64,000 bases of DNA from UBA7985 sp038141425 (GCA_038141425.1 JAYQIC010000001.1:636761-700760); one strand, 5' to 3'; shown: positions 39,027 to 49,841, counted from the stretch's first letter. A program made the numbers and translations. Notes: generated from the letters alone by a model not told the origin.

Positions 39027-40040
39027 CTATGGGTCTGACTGGTTGGCAAAGAAGGCGTCGCGGATTTCCTGCGGCGCAATCGTCCGCCATATCGACTGAT
39101 ACTGTTCCAGCACGGTAGCGCGGCTGATCGGCACGCCGGGGATCGCGATCCACTCTGGGATCTTATAGCCCAGCAGCTGGCTGATGGTGGTTCGGGCCGC
39201 GGCGACACCCTGTTTGAACGGGTGCTTCCCGCGATGCCCGACGATCGACCCGCCGCTGGCCAGCGATGTGGCCGAGAACTTACCCAGATCGACGGTTGTC
39301 ATTGGAATTTTCAGCTCGGACAGCTCACTGAGAACACTTTCGGCCGGCGTATCCCAAACGACGAACAGGCCGGCCATGTCCGGGTGTTCCTGCAGCATAC
39401 GGCGTCCGACAGCCCCGGCATCTTCGACCGTATCAAAGCGTGTTGAAACCAGCTCGATGTCCGGGCGATTGCGCTCCATCCAGCGCGCAAGGGCCAGCTC
39501 GCGCTGGTTGGTTGCAAAGAAATCCGCCTGGAAGCCCAGCACGCCGACCTTGGTCTTTGGCGCGATGAAATCGCTCAGGGCCTTGGCCGCCATTTGCCCC
39601 AGGCCAAAGTTGTCAGCTGAAATCAGACCGCCATAGTCCTTGCCCGGAATCAGGGCTGTCGGCGCGTTCTCGAGCAACATCAGGCCCACGCCCTTGTCGC
39701 TGATGTCCTTGTGCGCCTGCGCCACGGAGGCGTTAGCAACGGGCAGGGAGATCAGCACCGACAGGTCCTGCGCGCTCAGGCGCTCGAGCGCCTCGACCTG
39801 CCGGTCTGGTGAAAACTTGCAGTCGATGACTTCGGTAACGACCACGCCGCTTTCGCCAAATGTGCCGATCATGCCGTTGAGCAGGAGGCGTGACCAGTCA
39901 CCGTCGAGGGTATGCATGGCGATGCCAACCCGGAAGTCGCGATCCTTCGCGCGGCGGATGTCTTCTGGGAGCAGGACAACGCGCTCTGGCGGCGAAGGGG
40001 ATTCGCCATGAGGTCCAAGACCTGAAACAGTCATTTTCAT
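39027..40040 (-). CDS. Sugar-binding protein homologue without signal peptide
   Basis: 337 residues, intact. Periplasmic-binding-protein type I fold (RbsB/XylF type): FRVGIAMHTLDGDWSRLLLN, GLISADNFGLGQMAAKAL, GFQADFFATNQRELAL, VVWDTPAESVL, TVDLGKFSA and FKQGVAAARTTI correspond one by one to segments of the secreted binding protein at 42,463. The N-terminus (MKMTVSGLGPHGESPSPPER) has no hydrophobic core, so it should stay in the cytoplasm. Its ATG overlaps the stop of the ROK regulator gene. It may sense the sugar inside the cell with that regulator. Confidence 0.8.
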   Translation of the reverse strand: MKMTVSGLGPHGESPSPPERVVLLPEDIRRAKDRDFRVGIAMHTLDGDWSRLLLNGMIGTFGESGVVVTEVIDCKFSPDRQVEALERLSAQDLSVLISLPVANASVAQAHKDISDKGVGLMLLENAPTALIPGKDYGGLISADNFGLGQMAAKALSDFIAPKTKVGVLGFQADFFATNQRELALARWMERNRPDIELVSTRFDTVEDAGAVGRRMLQEHPDMAGLFVVWDTPAESVLSELSELKIPMTTVDLGKFSATSLASGGSIVGHRGKHPFKQGVAAARTTISQLLGYKIPEWIAIPGVPISRATVLEQYQSIWRTIAPQEIRDAFFANQSDP

Positions 40041-41352
40041 CGCTCCTCTTCGTCTCGACCTGCGTGTGCTTCCGCAGGGGTGTTGTCAGCCTTCTCGGCG
40101 AAACTCGTATGCAGAAGGGGTGAACCGAGGTCGACCCACTGCCGCATGGTGCGCATTTCAAACAGCGCTTCGACGGCAATATGCCCAGCACCGATCAGGG
40201 AGGCCGAGCTCCCCATTTGCGATCGGGTGATGCGCAGATCGCGCGTCGCCAATGGGTGCGCTGCGCGGTACAGGCTCTCGCGGACCGATGCCAGCAGGAT
40301 GTCGTTAGACTGCGCCAGATCGCCGGACAGGACCACCAGCTCCGGGTTCAGCATATTGGCCAGCGTCGCAACCGTAGCGCCGATGCGATGTCCGCTCTTA
40401 CTGATGATATCAATGCTGGGTGTGTCGCCCATCTGCGCCGACTGACAGACATCGTTGACCGTGATGAAACCCGTGCGGTCGAGAATTTCGCTCAGCCGGG
40501 GGCTGGAGCCTGCTTCGGCTGCTTTTTGCCCCTTCTCGCAGAACCATGTCGGTGCCCGCCAGGCCGTCGAGCGTGCCGACCGGCTCGCCCGCCACGGGCA
40601 GTTGGCCGATCAGGCCCACGGCACCAATGGCCCCTCGGTAAAGCTGGCCGTTTGAGACCAGCCCTGCACCAATCTGCCGTCCGAGCTTGACGAACAGCAT
40701 ATTGCTGACGTCGCCTTCTATTCCCCGGGTGTACTCTCCCCATGGTCATTGTCTCGACGCTGGAGCGCAGCCAAACCGGCACCCGATGGGCCTGAAACAG
40801 TCTTTGCAGCACATCTGCATTGACCAGTGTCGGTTCAACGATCTGGTTCTGCCCTTCGAACGGCGAGGATGACAGGCCGATCACCGGGCCGGGCAGGGCG
40901 ATGGAGATGCCCCAGATTTCCTGTCCCTCCGGCTGGCGGCTCATGGTCCAGTCGATCAGGCGCAGGATCCGATCAACAATCTCATCCGGCCGCTCAGCCA
41001 GATCAGCCGTCTCATGGTGCTCGGTGACCAGATTACCGTCGAGATCAACCAGCCCCGCACCGATGGAGTTCGAGCCAAGGGTCGCAACGAAGATTCGTGC
41101 CCTGTCAGCGCAGAACTGGACCAGCCGCGGCGTCCGCCCGCGCGTCGACTCACCTGCTGCGTTTTCATGGACAAGACCAAGGTCGGTCAAGGTTGCCAGC
41201 CGGTCGGCGACGATCGCCCGGCCATATTCGCTGGACTCTTCGATGGCGAGCCGCGTGTTCGCACGGCCGAGCCGGATCAGAGTCAGAATTTCGGCCAGAC
41301 TGGCGACAACAGCTTCTTTAGACCGCGCTCTCTGACGTTTGTTTGTCTGCAC
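40037..41352 (-). CDS. ROK-family transcriptional regulator (frame breaks)
   Basis: N-terminal winged-helix domain (EILTLIRLGRANTRLAIEES, then LATLTDLGLVHE), followed by a sugar-kinase-like ROK domain: WGISIALPGPVIG, FVKLGRQIGAGLVSNGQLYR with the conserved glycine loop, and NMLNPELVVLSGDLAQ. Frame changes near 40,735, 40,560 and 40,440 are needed. Members act as repressors or activators released by a sugar. It diverges from the catabolic genes by ~250 bases, a likely control point, and is coupled to the signal-less binding protein. Confidence 0.85.
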
Positions 41353-41605
41353 CGATTCTCTCGTGTTTTGCCGCCGAATCCCGTCCCGAAGGTTCGGGCT
41401 TACCTGATCTATTCACACAAATTCAGCATTTCAAGTCGATTATTTTGCAGAAAAAATGCAGAAATATGGTGTTTCAGCACAAAAGTGGCTTGATTTAGTG
41501 CAAATCTTCGGTCTAAAGGCTCAAAAAAGGCAGGACGGCCAGTCACTCAAGAGAGAGAGGCTGAATCCGTTCGAACCGCGCCAACGACGAAACGGGAGGA
41601 TCAAG
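41353..41605. promoter_or_regulatory. Divergent control region of the sugar module
   Basis: About 250 bases between the ROK regulator and the first isomerase gene. It is AT-rich with close direct repeats TGCAGAAA (about 41,442-41,465) and a GGGAGGA ribosome site at 41,594-41,600. Probably contains both promoters and ROK operators; no exact box can be named. Confidence 0.5.
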
Positions 41606-42393
41606 ATGAGCTGGAAATTTGCGTATCAGGCGAATTGCTGGGGCGACCTGGGGGGTAACGCAGAGGGCGTGACGTCGATCACGAAGCTCTACTACCGGAC
41701 CTTTGGAGACATGGACCGTGCCTTCGCAGAGATTGCGGCTGCCGGTTACGAAGGGGTCGAACTCTTCGACGGCAACTTTCTCGAATATTCGGCGCTGAGA
41801 TGCGGAAGTTGCTGGCCGACAACGGTCTGAGCCTGGTTGCAGCCTACGCAGGCGCCAATTTTATCTTCGACGACGTGCTGCCCGAAGAACTGCAGCGCAT
41901 TGTGCAGTCCGCGGACCGTCTCGCGGAATTAGGGGGCGAGCACCTCGTGGTTGGCGGCGGCGCCAAGCGCTACAACGGCACCGTCGACACTGACTACTAC
42001 CGCCTTGGTGCAGCGCTCGACCGGGTCAACGACATCGGTAAGAGCCGTGGTCTCGAGGCCCATTATCACCCGCACCTGTCGACCATTGTCGAAGGGCCGG
42101 AAGACGTCAGCCGGATCTTCAAGCTGACCTCGATCAACTTCTGCCCCGATACCGCGCATCTGGCTGCGGCTGGCGGTTCCCGAGCGATCTGATCCGGGGA
42201 GCACGCCAGCAGGATCACCTACGTCCACCTCAAAGGGCTGCAGCGCGAACCTTTCGCCTTCACGCCCTTGGATCGGGGTGACGTACCGACCGACGAAATT
42301 CTCACCGCAATGCGTGAGGTCCAGTTCTCAGGCTGGGTCTGTACCGAGTTGGATGCCTGGGATGACCCGGCAGAAGGGCTCGGCTCAGCATGA
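41606..42393 (+). CDS. Sugar phosphate isomerase/epimerase 1, IolE/IolH type (two frame breaks)
   Basis: AP-endonuclease-2-like TIM barrel: WKFAYQANCWGDLGGN at the start, IAAAGYEGVELFDGN, LGGEHLVVGGGAKRYNG, LEAHYHPHLSTIVEGPEDV, NFCPDTAHLAAAGG (metal-binding) and ITYVHLKGLQ, TELDAWDDPAEG at the end. Frame changes near 41,795 and 42,185. Corrected ~262 residues. Relatives act on inosose, ketoses or 3-keto sugars. First gene of the plus-strand operon, with a GGGAGGA site. Confidence 0.85.
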
Positions 42394-42462
42394 GTTATTT
42401 GCGGAACCATTGAGTTCCGATCATCGGGCGCTTCAGCCCAGAACTTTCCTTGGGAGGAAATC

Positions 42463-43578
42463 ATGAAATCGACGTCTACACTGGCACTGCTTGGTGCCGT
42501 TTTCTCAACCTTTGCCATCGGCGCAATTGCGCAGGCCGACCCTGCCGCTAAACTCGCCAGCCTGCAGTCCGCTGTGCTCTCCAAAGGGCCCAATGGTGAA
42601 GACCCGGCTGCGGCGGCTGACATCACCCTGTCCGACGCCGAACTGGCCAAGATCAAGGGCATGAACGCCACTGCTGCGATTGTCATGCACTATGGCGGTA
42701 ACGACTGGAGCCAGGCACAGATTAACGGCCTTGAGACCCAGTTTGCAGCCATGGGCATCGACGTCATCGCGGTTACGGACGCGGGCTTCAAGCCCGAGAA
42801 GCAGGTATCCGACATTGAAACCGTCTTGGCGCAGAAGCCAGACATCATCGTTTCTATCCCGACCGATCCGGTTGCAACGGCCGGTGCATTCCGCGCCGCG
42901 GCTGAGGCTGGCGTGCAGCTGGTGTTCATGGACAACGTTCCTGCCAACTTTGTCGCCGGTCAGGACTACGTAGCCTCCGTGTCTGCGGATAACTACGGTA
43001 ACGGCGTTGCGGCCGCACACCTGATGGCTCAGGCCCTCGACGGTGAAGGTGAAATCGGCATCGTGTTCCACGCGGCAGATTTCTTTGTCACCCGCCAGCG
43101 TTACGACGCCTTTAAGTCGACGATCGAGAGCGATTACCCTGGCATCTCCATCGTTGCGGAGCAGGGCATTGGTGGCCCGGATTTCTCCGGTGATGCCGAC
43201 AAGGCTGCTTCCGCTATGATTGTATCCAACCGCAATATCGACGGCATCTGGGCGGTCTGGGATGTCCCGGCCGAAGGCGTCATCGCCGCTGCTCGCGCTG
43301 CGGGCAAGGATGACCTGGTCATCACCACGATCGACCTCGGTGAAAACGTTGCAATTTCCATGGCCCGTGGTGGTTACGTCTACGGTCTGGGCGCACAGCG
43401 TCCGTATAATCAGGGTGTGACTGAAGCCATGCTGGCCGGTTACGGCCTGCTGGGCAAAGAAGCGCCGGCGTTCGTGGCTCTGCCAGCCCTGCCGGTGACC
43501 AAAGAGAACCTGCTTGATGCCTGGGAAACGGTTTACAGCGTTGAAGCCACCAAGAACATCAAGAACAGCATGAACTAG
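42463..43578 (+). CDS. Secreted sugar ABC transporter substrate-binding protein
   Basis: 371 residues, intact. Signal peptide (LALLGAVFSTFAIGAIAQA). Type I periplasmic-binding fold with ATAAIVMHYGGNDWSQAQ, ISIPTD-type strand IIVSIPTDPVATAG, VSADNYGNGVAAAHLM and AVWDVPAEGVIAAAR. It is the ligand receptor for the RbsA/RbsC-like ATPase and permease downstream. A strong GGGAGGAAAT ribosome site precedes the ATG and a hairpin follows the stop, as expected for a highly expressed receptor. Confidence 0.93.
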   Translation: MKSTSTLALLGAVFSTFAIGAIAQADPAAKLASLQSAVLSKGPNGEDPAAAADITLSDAELAKIKGMNATAAIVMHYGGNDWSQAQINGLETQFAAMGIDVIAVTDAGFKPEKQVSDIETVLAQKPDIIVSIPTDPVATAGAFRAAAEAGVQLVFMDNVPANFVAGQDYVASVSADNYGNGVAAAHLMAQALDGEGEIGIVFHAADFFVTRQRYDAFKSTIESDYPGISIVAEQGIGGPDFSGDADKAASAMIVSNRNIDGIWAVWDVPAEGVIAAARAAGKDDLVITTIDLGENVAISMARGGYVYGLGAQRPYNQGVTEAMLAGYGLLGKEAPAFVALPALPVTKENLLDAWETVYSVEATKNIKNSMN

Positions 43579-43631
43579 GACCCTCTCCCGCTGCAGACAG
43601 GCGGGCCACTCAGGTCCGTCGCTGCTCAATG

Positions 43632-43669
43632 AACGGGGGGTGCCGGTTACCAGCGCCTCCCCGTTTTTT
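43632..43669 (+). terminator. GC-rich hairpin with T-run after the binding-protein gene
   Basis: ACGGGGGGTGC ... GCGCCTCCCCGT followed by TTTTT. Placed between the binding protein and the rest of the operon, it could act as a partial terminator that keeps the receptor in excess over the transporter. Confidence 0.75.
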
Positions 43670-43689
43670 GATTTCGAAAAGATAAGAAG

Positions 43690-44856
43690 ATGAGCAAGAC
43701 ACTGAACATAGCAATGATCGGGGGTGGATTCATGGGCAAGGCGCACGCCATGGCCTATGCCGCCATGCCCATGTTTTTTCTGGCCTGCGCCGGCGCTTCC
43801 CGTGCGGAAGGTTGTGGTCGATGTCACGCAGGAACTGGCAGAGGATGCCCGGGACCGTTTTGGTTTTGAAGAAGCCTCAACCGACTGGCTGAGCGTTGTT
43901 CAACGTGACGATATCGACGTCGTCGATATCTGCACGCCAAACAACATGCACGCCGAAATGGCGATCGCGGCAGCAAAGGCCGGCAAGCACATCCTGTGTG
44001 AAAAACCGCTTTCGAACACCCTTGAAGACGCCGAGCGAATGACCGCTGCGGTCCGGGAAGCCGGGGTCATCTCCATGGCCGCCTTCAACTATCGCCGAAC
44101 CCCGGCCATCGCGCTGGCCAAGAAGCTGATCACCGATGGGAAGATTGGCGAGATCCGGAACTTCCGGGGCACCTACCTGCAGGACTGGTCCGCCGACCCT
44201 GATGGGCCGCTGTCGTGGCGCTTCCAGAAGTCAGTTGCCGGTTCAGGAGCGCTGGGCGATATCGGTACCCACGTGATCGATCTGGCACACCATCTGGTCG
44301 GACCGATTGCGTCGACGCTGGCCATAGCCAAGACCTACATTGCCGATCGTCCGATTCAGGAAAGCGGCTTCGATGCCCTCGGCGCTTCGGAAAAGATGTC
44401 GGACGCACCGCGGGTACCCGTGGACGTGGACGACGAGGTTTCCGCACTGCTGCGGTTCGAAAATGGCGCCATCGGAAGCCTTGAGGCTTCGCGCAACGCT
44501 TACGGCCGCAACAACTTCATCACTCTGGAAATCCACGGCACCAAGGGTTCGATCCACTTCAACTACGAGCGCCGTGATGAGCTGCAAGTGATGTTCGCCG
44601 ACGATCCGGCGGACACCCGGGGTTCCGGACCATCTACACCGGCCCCGCGCATCCCTACGGTGAGGGGCTTTGGCCGATCCCTGCGCTTGGCATTGGCTAC
44701 TCCGAGACGAAAATTGTTGAGTGCTTTGATCTGATCTCAGCCATTGCCAAAAACCAGCAACCCAGCCCGAACTTCGACGAAGCACTACGGGTCGAGAAGG
44801 TGGCTCACGCCATCGCAAGGTCGGCTGAGTCCGACCGGTGGGAGAGCCTTGGGTGA
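43690..44856 (+). CDS. Gfo/Idh/MocA oxidoreductase 1 (two frame breaks)
   Basis: N-terminal NIAMIGGGFMGKAHAMAY (Rossmann), DVVDICTPNNMHAEMAIAAA, HILCEKPLSNT (EKP motif with catalytic Lys), GALGDIGTHVIDLAHHLVG (GDxGxHxxD) and a C-terminal beta-sheet domain. Frame changes near 43,795 and 44,630. Corrected ~387 residues. NAD(P)-dependent oxidation of inositol- or sugar-type substrates is the family role. Its stop overlaps the start of the ATPase gene. Confidence 0.9.
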
Positions 44857-46438
44857 GTGCTGGCACCGACCATAGCCAGGCTGTCGAGATGCGTGGGATC
44901 TCCATGCATTTCGGCAGCCTCGTCGCGCTCGACCAAGTCGATTTATCGGTGAGGGCCGGAGAGCTTCATGCGCAGCTGGGCGGTAACGGCGCCGGTAAGT
45001 CGACCCTGTTGAAGATCCTCAACGGGGTCTACCGGCAGACGGCAGGTGATGTCACGGTGTTCGGCGCCACTCTCCAGGGCAATAGCCCGGAATTGGCGCG
45101 CGCGGCCGGGGTCGCCATGAACTTTCAGGAAATGAGCCTGATCCCATCGCTGACGGCGGCGCAGAATATCTTTCTCAACCACGAATTCCTCCGCAGTGGC
45201 CTGATCAACGAGGCGGCGGCGGTGGCGCGGGGCGCGCGAGCTCTCGAGCAACTCAATGTCGATGTTGATCCGACGACACTGGTTTCCGACCTCAGTCCCG
45301 GCCAGCGGCAGCTGACTGAAATCGCCAAATCGATCAGCCACGATGCTCGTGTCTGGATCCTCGATGAGCCGTCCACAGCCTTTCTGTGACCGATGTTGAT
45401 CGCCTGTTCGACAGTATTCGTGCACACACGGCGCAGGGCAACGCCGTGATCTATGTCAGCCATCGTATGGACGAGATCTCCGAGATATCCGACCGACTGA
45501 CCATCCTGCGCGACAGAAGAAAAGTGACCACTGCGGAAACCCGATCGACCTCGGTCAGCCAGATGATCGAGCACATCGTTGGTAAGAAAGCGCGGATTTC
45601 AGCAATCTTACGCTGAGCCGGAAAGCCCTCGGCGCTCCGGTTCTGGAGCTGGATGCACTGCAGGACGCCCACAAACTGCAGCCCGTTTCGCTGAGCATTC
45701 GTGAAGGCGAAGTGGTGGGCTGGCTGGCCTGCTCGGGTCGGGCCGCTCGTCGCTGATCAAACTCATTGCCGGGGTCGATGCGAAGGCCAGCGGGCAAATC
45801 CGGGTGGCCGATCAGCCAGTAGACTTTCGAGGACCCGCGGATGCCATGGCGCAGGGGGATCGCTCATGTTCCGGATCGCGGGCCACGCAGGGGGGATCAT
45901 CGGCGCCCACGCAACCAGCGACAACCTCACCCTCAGTATTCTCGATCGCATCTCCGTGCGCGGGCTGATCAGCAAGAGGCGGGTCAGGACGTTGTCGCAA
46001 AAGCAGATCGACGAGTTCGACATCAAGGTCGAGAGCCACAGAACGCCCGTGTTGAATCTCTCCGGGGGCAACCAGCAAAAGGTGGTGCTGGGCAAGAACT
46101 TCGGCATCGACCCGAAAATCCTGTTGCTCGACGAGCCCACCGCCGGGATCGATATCGGTGCGAAGACCGAAATCATCGATGCCATCCACAGCAAAGCGGG
46201 TGAGGGCATGGCGGTCATCGTTGCTTCATCGGAACTCTCAGAGCTGGCCGTGGCCTGCGACCGCTTCCTGATCCTCGCTGACGGCGTGATCTGCGAAGAC
46301 GTCAGCCGCGACGACATCGTCGCTGAAAACCCGGAGGGCGCCGACATGGTGCCCTTCATCCAGCGCGTGCTTGAAGAAAAGATCCAGGCCGCGAACAGAA
46401 CCCTCAGGGAGACCGAAGGCTTTGGTGAGAAGCAATGA
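44853..46438 (+). CDS. Sugar ABC transporter ATP-binding protein, RbsA/XylG type (frame breaks)
   Basis: Two fused ATPase domains. First: GGNGAGKST Walker A, LSPGQRQLTEIAKS signature, VWILDEPSTA Walker B. Second: ISVRGLISKRRV, LSGGNQQKVVLGKNFGID and LLLDEPTAGIDIGAKTEI; its Walker A is degenerate, as usual in this family. GTG start at 44,853 overlaps the previous stop. Frame changes near 45,385, 45,615, 45,735 and 45,845. Corrected ~520 residues. Energises uptake of the sugar bound by the protein at 42,463. Confidence 0.88.
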
Positions 46439-47364
46439 TCGATTTTGCACTCAAGAACTGGCGTCAGAACATCATCTACATCGGCTTCGTGCTGATTTTT
46501 CTGCTGTTTGCCCTGACCCTGAATGACCGGGGCTTCCTGAACCCCAACAACCTGCTCAACATTTTCCGTCAGACCGCGATGATCGCGATCATGGCCATCG
46601 CCATGACCTACGTGCTGTCGGCCGGAGAGATTGACCTGTCGGTGGGGGCTGTCGCCGGTCTGACGACGGTGACCGTGGCGCTGACGATATCGGTCGCCGG
46701 TCCGTTGGCTGGGGTCGCGGTGGGATTGCTGACCGGCATTGCGGTTGGTGTGTGCAATGGCTGACCACGCGGATGGGGATACCGTCCTTCCTGACGACAC
46801 TGGCGATGATGGGCATCGCCAAGGGGTGTGGCCATGTGGATTTCCGACACTTCTGCCGTGCCGATCCTTTCTCGATCCTTCGCCTGGTTCTTCGGTGGCG
46901 GTTCGCTGGGCATCGTGCCGATCCTGTTTTTCTGGATCCTCATTTTTGGCGTTTGGGGGCATATCCAGCTCAAGCACACCGGCTTCGGTCGGCGGGTGAT
47001 GGCCACAGGTGGCGGTGAAACCGCGGCTCGCTACACCGGGATCAACGTCAAAACGTCAGGTTCAGGTTCCTGGTTGTCTCCGGCACTGCGGCTGCTATCG
47101 CAGGGGATGCTCTATGCGGGCCGGTTGCAGTCAGGACGGTTCCAGCTGGGTGAGGGCGATGAGCTGTCGGTGATCGCAGCGGCTGTGCTTGGCGGGACCA
47201 GCCTGTTTGGTGGCAAGGGTACAGTCATCGGCACCATTGTCGGTGCCCTGATGATCGGGATGATCAACAATGGCCTGATCCTTATGGGGTTGGAATACAG
47301 CCAGCAACTGATCGCGCGCGGTGGGATCATCATCCTCGCGGTTGCCTTGTCACAGCGGCAGTAA
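46435..47364 (+). CDS. Sugar ABC transporter permease, RbsC/XylH type (frame breaks)
   Basis: Inner-membrane permease: YIGFVLIFLLFALTLNDRGF, MTYVLSAGEIDLSVGAVAGL (the conserved xxGGIDLSVG loop), WLTTRMGIPSFLTTLAMMGI, and C-terminal AVLGGTSLFGGKGTVIGTIV and NNGLILMG. ATG overlaps the ATPase stop. Frame changes near 46,762 and 46,830-46,860. Corrected length ~310-320 residues. It forms the channel of the importer. Confidence 0.88.
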
Positions 47365-47632
47365 ATGACCTCCCACCTGCCCACGATCACCGATGTGGCG
47401 CGTCGCGCGGGTGTGTCGACGGCGTCGGTGAGCCGTGTGCTCAATGCCTCCGATCAGGTCAGCGACAGGTTGCGCACCGTGGTGCAGAGCGCCATTCGTG
47501 ACGTTGGCTTCGTCCCCAATGCAGCGGCGCGAAGCCTTCGAATGTCAGGCGCGGGCAACCCCTACGCTGCCACCCAAGGCACAGGATCCCAAATCCGTCA
47601 TGGACGGGGTCCAACAGGCCATGATGGCCTGA
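47365..47632 (+). pseudogene. LacI-family regulator reduced to its DNA-binding domain
   Basis: Codons 1-60 give a textbook LacI headpiece: TITDVARRAGVSTASVSRVL, then FVPNAAARSLRMSG. The sugar-binding domain (normally ~270 more residues) is missing. The sequence then switches, near 47,545, to an unrelated tail; in another frame this tail reads DPKSVMDGVQQAMMA before a TGA at 47,630. It looks like a deletion that joined the headpiece to the end of another gene, but a functional headpiece-only protein is possible. Confidence 0.7.
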
Positions 47633-47673
47633 ACGACAAGAACAAAGAGACGAAGAAAGAAGAGGGGTCAAGG

Positions 47674-48712
47674 ATGAAGGACCAGCGATATTCCTGGCGC
47701 AGTTCATGTCGGACCAGGCACCGTTCAACAGTCTGCCGTCGATCGCGGGCTGGGCTGCCGGGCATGGCTACACCGGCGTGCAGCTGCCGACCATCGACCC
47801 GGCCTACATCGATCTTGCCCGCGCGGCGGAGAGCCGTGACTACTGCGACGAGCTCAAGGGCATCTGCGCCGAGCAGGGCGTGGAGATCACCGAGCTGTCG
47901 ACCCACCTGCAGGGCCAGCTGGTCGCCGTGCACCCGGCCTATGACGCCCAGTTCGACGGCTTTTCGCCAGCGGCTGTGCACGGCAACCCCAGGGCGCGCA
48001 CCGAATGGGCGATCGAGCAGGTGAAGCTGGCGGCCAAGGCCTCGGCCAAAATCGATCTCGACGCGATGCCGACGTTCTCGAGCTCGCTGGTGGCACACGG
48101 TCTACCCCGTGGCCCCAGCGGCCCGAGCGGGCTCGATGGATGAGGCCTTCGGTGAGCTGGCGCGCCGCTGGCGGCCGATCTTCGATGCTTACGAGGATGC
48201 GGGCGTGGATGTCGCCTTCGAGCTGCACCCGGGCGAGGACCTCCACGACGGCGCCAGCTACGAGATGCTGCTCGACCACGTCGACGGCACAGCCGCTGCT
48301 GCCTGCTCTACGACCCGAGCCACTTCCTGCTGCAGCAGATGGACTATCTGGCCTTCATCGATATCTACCACGAGCGGATCAAGGCCTTCCACGTCAAGGA
48401 CGCCGAGTTCAATCCGGACGGGTAAGCACGGGCGTCTACAGCGGCTATCAGGGCTGGACAGAGCGCGGGCCGGTTCCGCTCGACGGGCGACGGCGAGGTC
48501 GACTTCGTCGGCATCTTCACCGAGCTCGCGCAGTACGGCTACGACGGCTGGGCGGTGCTCGAGGGAGTGTTGCCTCAAGGACCTGAGCAGGGGGCGAGGA
48601 GGCGCGCCCTTCATCGCCGATCATATCATCCAGCTGACCGAGACGGCCTTCGACGACTTCGCCGACAGCGGCGCGGATCGTGCGGCGGTGCGGCGGGATG
48701 CTGGGGCTGTAA
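47674..48712 (+). CDS. Sugar phosphate isomerase/epimerase 2 (frame breaks)
   Basis: TIM-barrel protein of the same superfamily as the one at 41,606 but a different subgroup: SIAGWAAGHGYTGVQLPTID, ITELSTHLQGQLVAVHPAYD, VDVAFELHPGEDLHDG with metal-binding Glu/His, LYDPSHFLLQQMDYL, IKAFHVKDAEFNPDG and, at the end, FADSGADRAAVRRMLGL. Start ATG 47,674 follows a GAGGGG-type site. Frame changes near 47,688, 48,095, 48,300, 48,420, 48,470 and 48,590-48,600. Corrected ~345 residues. Its stop is 6 bases before the next gene. Confidence 0.82.
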
Positions 48713-48717
48713 GCAAC

Positions 48718-49841
48718 GTGCCCGCACCTCTGAAACTTGGCATGGTTGGCGGCGGGCAGGGCGCCTTATCGGCGCCGTGCACCGCATGGGTCGCCCGGCT
48801 GGATGGCCACTGGGAGGTTGTCGCGGGCGCATGGCCTCGCCCCGAGCGGGCGCAGGCCTCGGGCGAGGAGCTGGGGCTGGCGGCCGATCGCATCTACCCC
48901 GACTTCGCGACCATGGCTTCGGCCGAGGCCGCGCGCGAGGACGGCATCGACGCGGTCTCCATCGTCACCCCCAACCACGTGCACTTCCCGGCGGCGAAGG
49001 CGTTTCTGGAGGCCGGGATCCCGGTCATCTGCGACAAGCCGCTGACCTCGAACGGGGAAGACGCCGCTGCGCTCGCGGCGCTGGTCGCCCAAACCGGCAC
49101 GCCCTTCGTGCTGACCCACAACTACACCGGCTACCCCATGATCCGGCAGGCGCGGGCCATGGTCGAGGCCGGGGATCTGGGTGAGCTGCGGCTGGTCCAT
49201 GTCGAGTATATCCAGGACTGGCTGAGCGAGGACCTCGAAAGCGAGGGCGATGAAGCAGGCCGCGTGGCGCACCGACCCCAAGCAGTCGGGCGCGGGCGGC
49301 GCCATCGGCGATATCGGCTCGCACGCCTTCAATCTGGTGGCCTTCACCACCCAGGCGCGGGTTGAGCGGCTTTCGGCGCAGCTGCAGTCGTTCGTGCCCG
49401 GCCGACGGTTCGACGACGACAACGCCCACGTGCATGCTGGACACAGCGGCGGCGCGCGGTGTGTTGCTGGCCAGTCAGGTGGCGCCGGGCTATGAGAACG
49501 AAATCCGCCTGCGGCTGTCGGGCACCAAGGCCTCGCTGGAATGGCACCAGTCCAGCGCCAACCAGCTGCGGTTCTCACCGCTGGGGCAGGCGCCGCAGAC
49601 CATCACCCGAGGCGGGGCGGCAGCCCATGACGCCGCCAACGCGGTCTCGCGCATCCCCGGCGGGCATCCGGAGGGCTATCTGGAGGCCTTTGCCACGATC
49701 TACACCGAAGCCGCCGGCCTGATCCGAGGCGGGGCTGCACCGCTGCTGCCAACCGTCGCAGACGGGGTCGAGGGGCTGCGGTTCATCGAGGCGTGCATCG
49801 CCTCTTCGGCCAAAGACGGCCAGTGGGTCAGCTGGGGCTGA
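48718..49841 (+). CDS. Gfo/Idh/MocA oxidoreductase 2 (frame breaks)
   Basis: GTG start. LKLGMVGGGQGALIGAVHRM after a correction near 48,770 (Rossmann), VSIVTPNHVHFPAAKAFL, PVICDKPLTSNGEDA (DKP in place of EKP, catalytic Lys kept), THNYTGYPMIRQAR, GGAIGDIGSHAFNL (GDxGxH) and WHQSSANQLRF. Frame changes also near 48,830, 49,248 and 49,425. Corrected ~375 residues. It pairs with the isomerase just upstream as in inositol-like or 3-keto-sugar catabolism. Confidence 0.88.

Noticed and set aside
45763..46977. Minus-strand open frame of 404 codons
   Set aside because: Antisense to the ATPase and permease genes; composition and motifs favour the plus strand.
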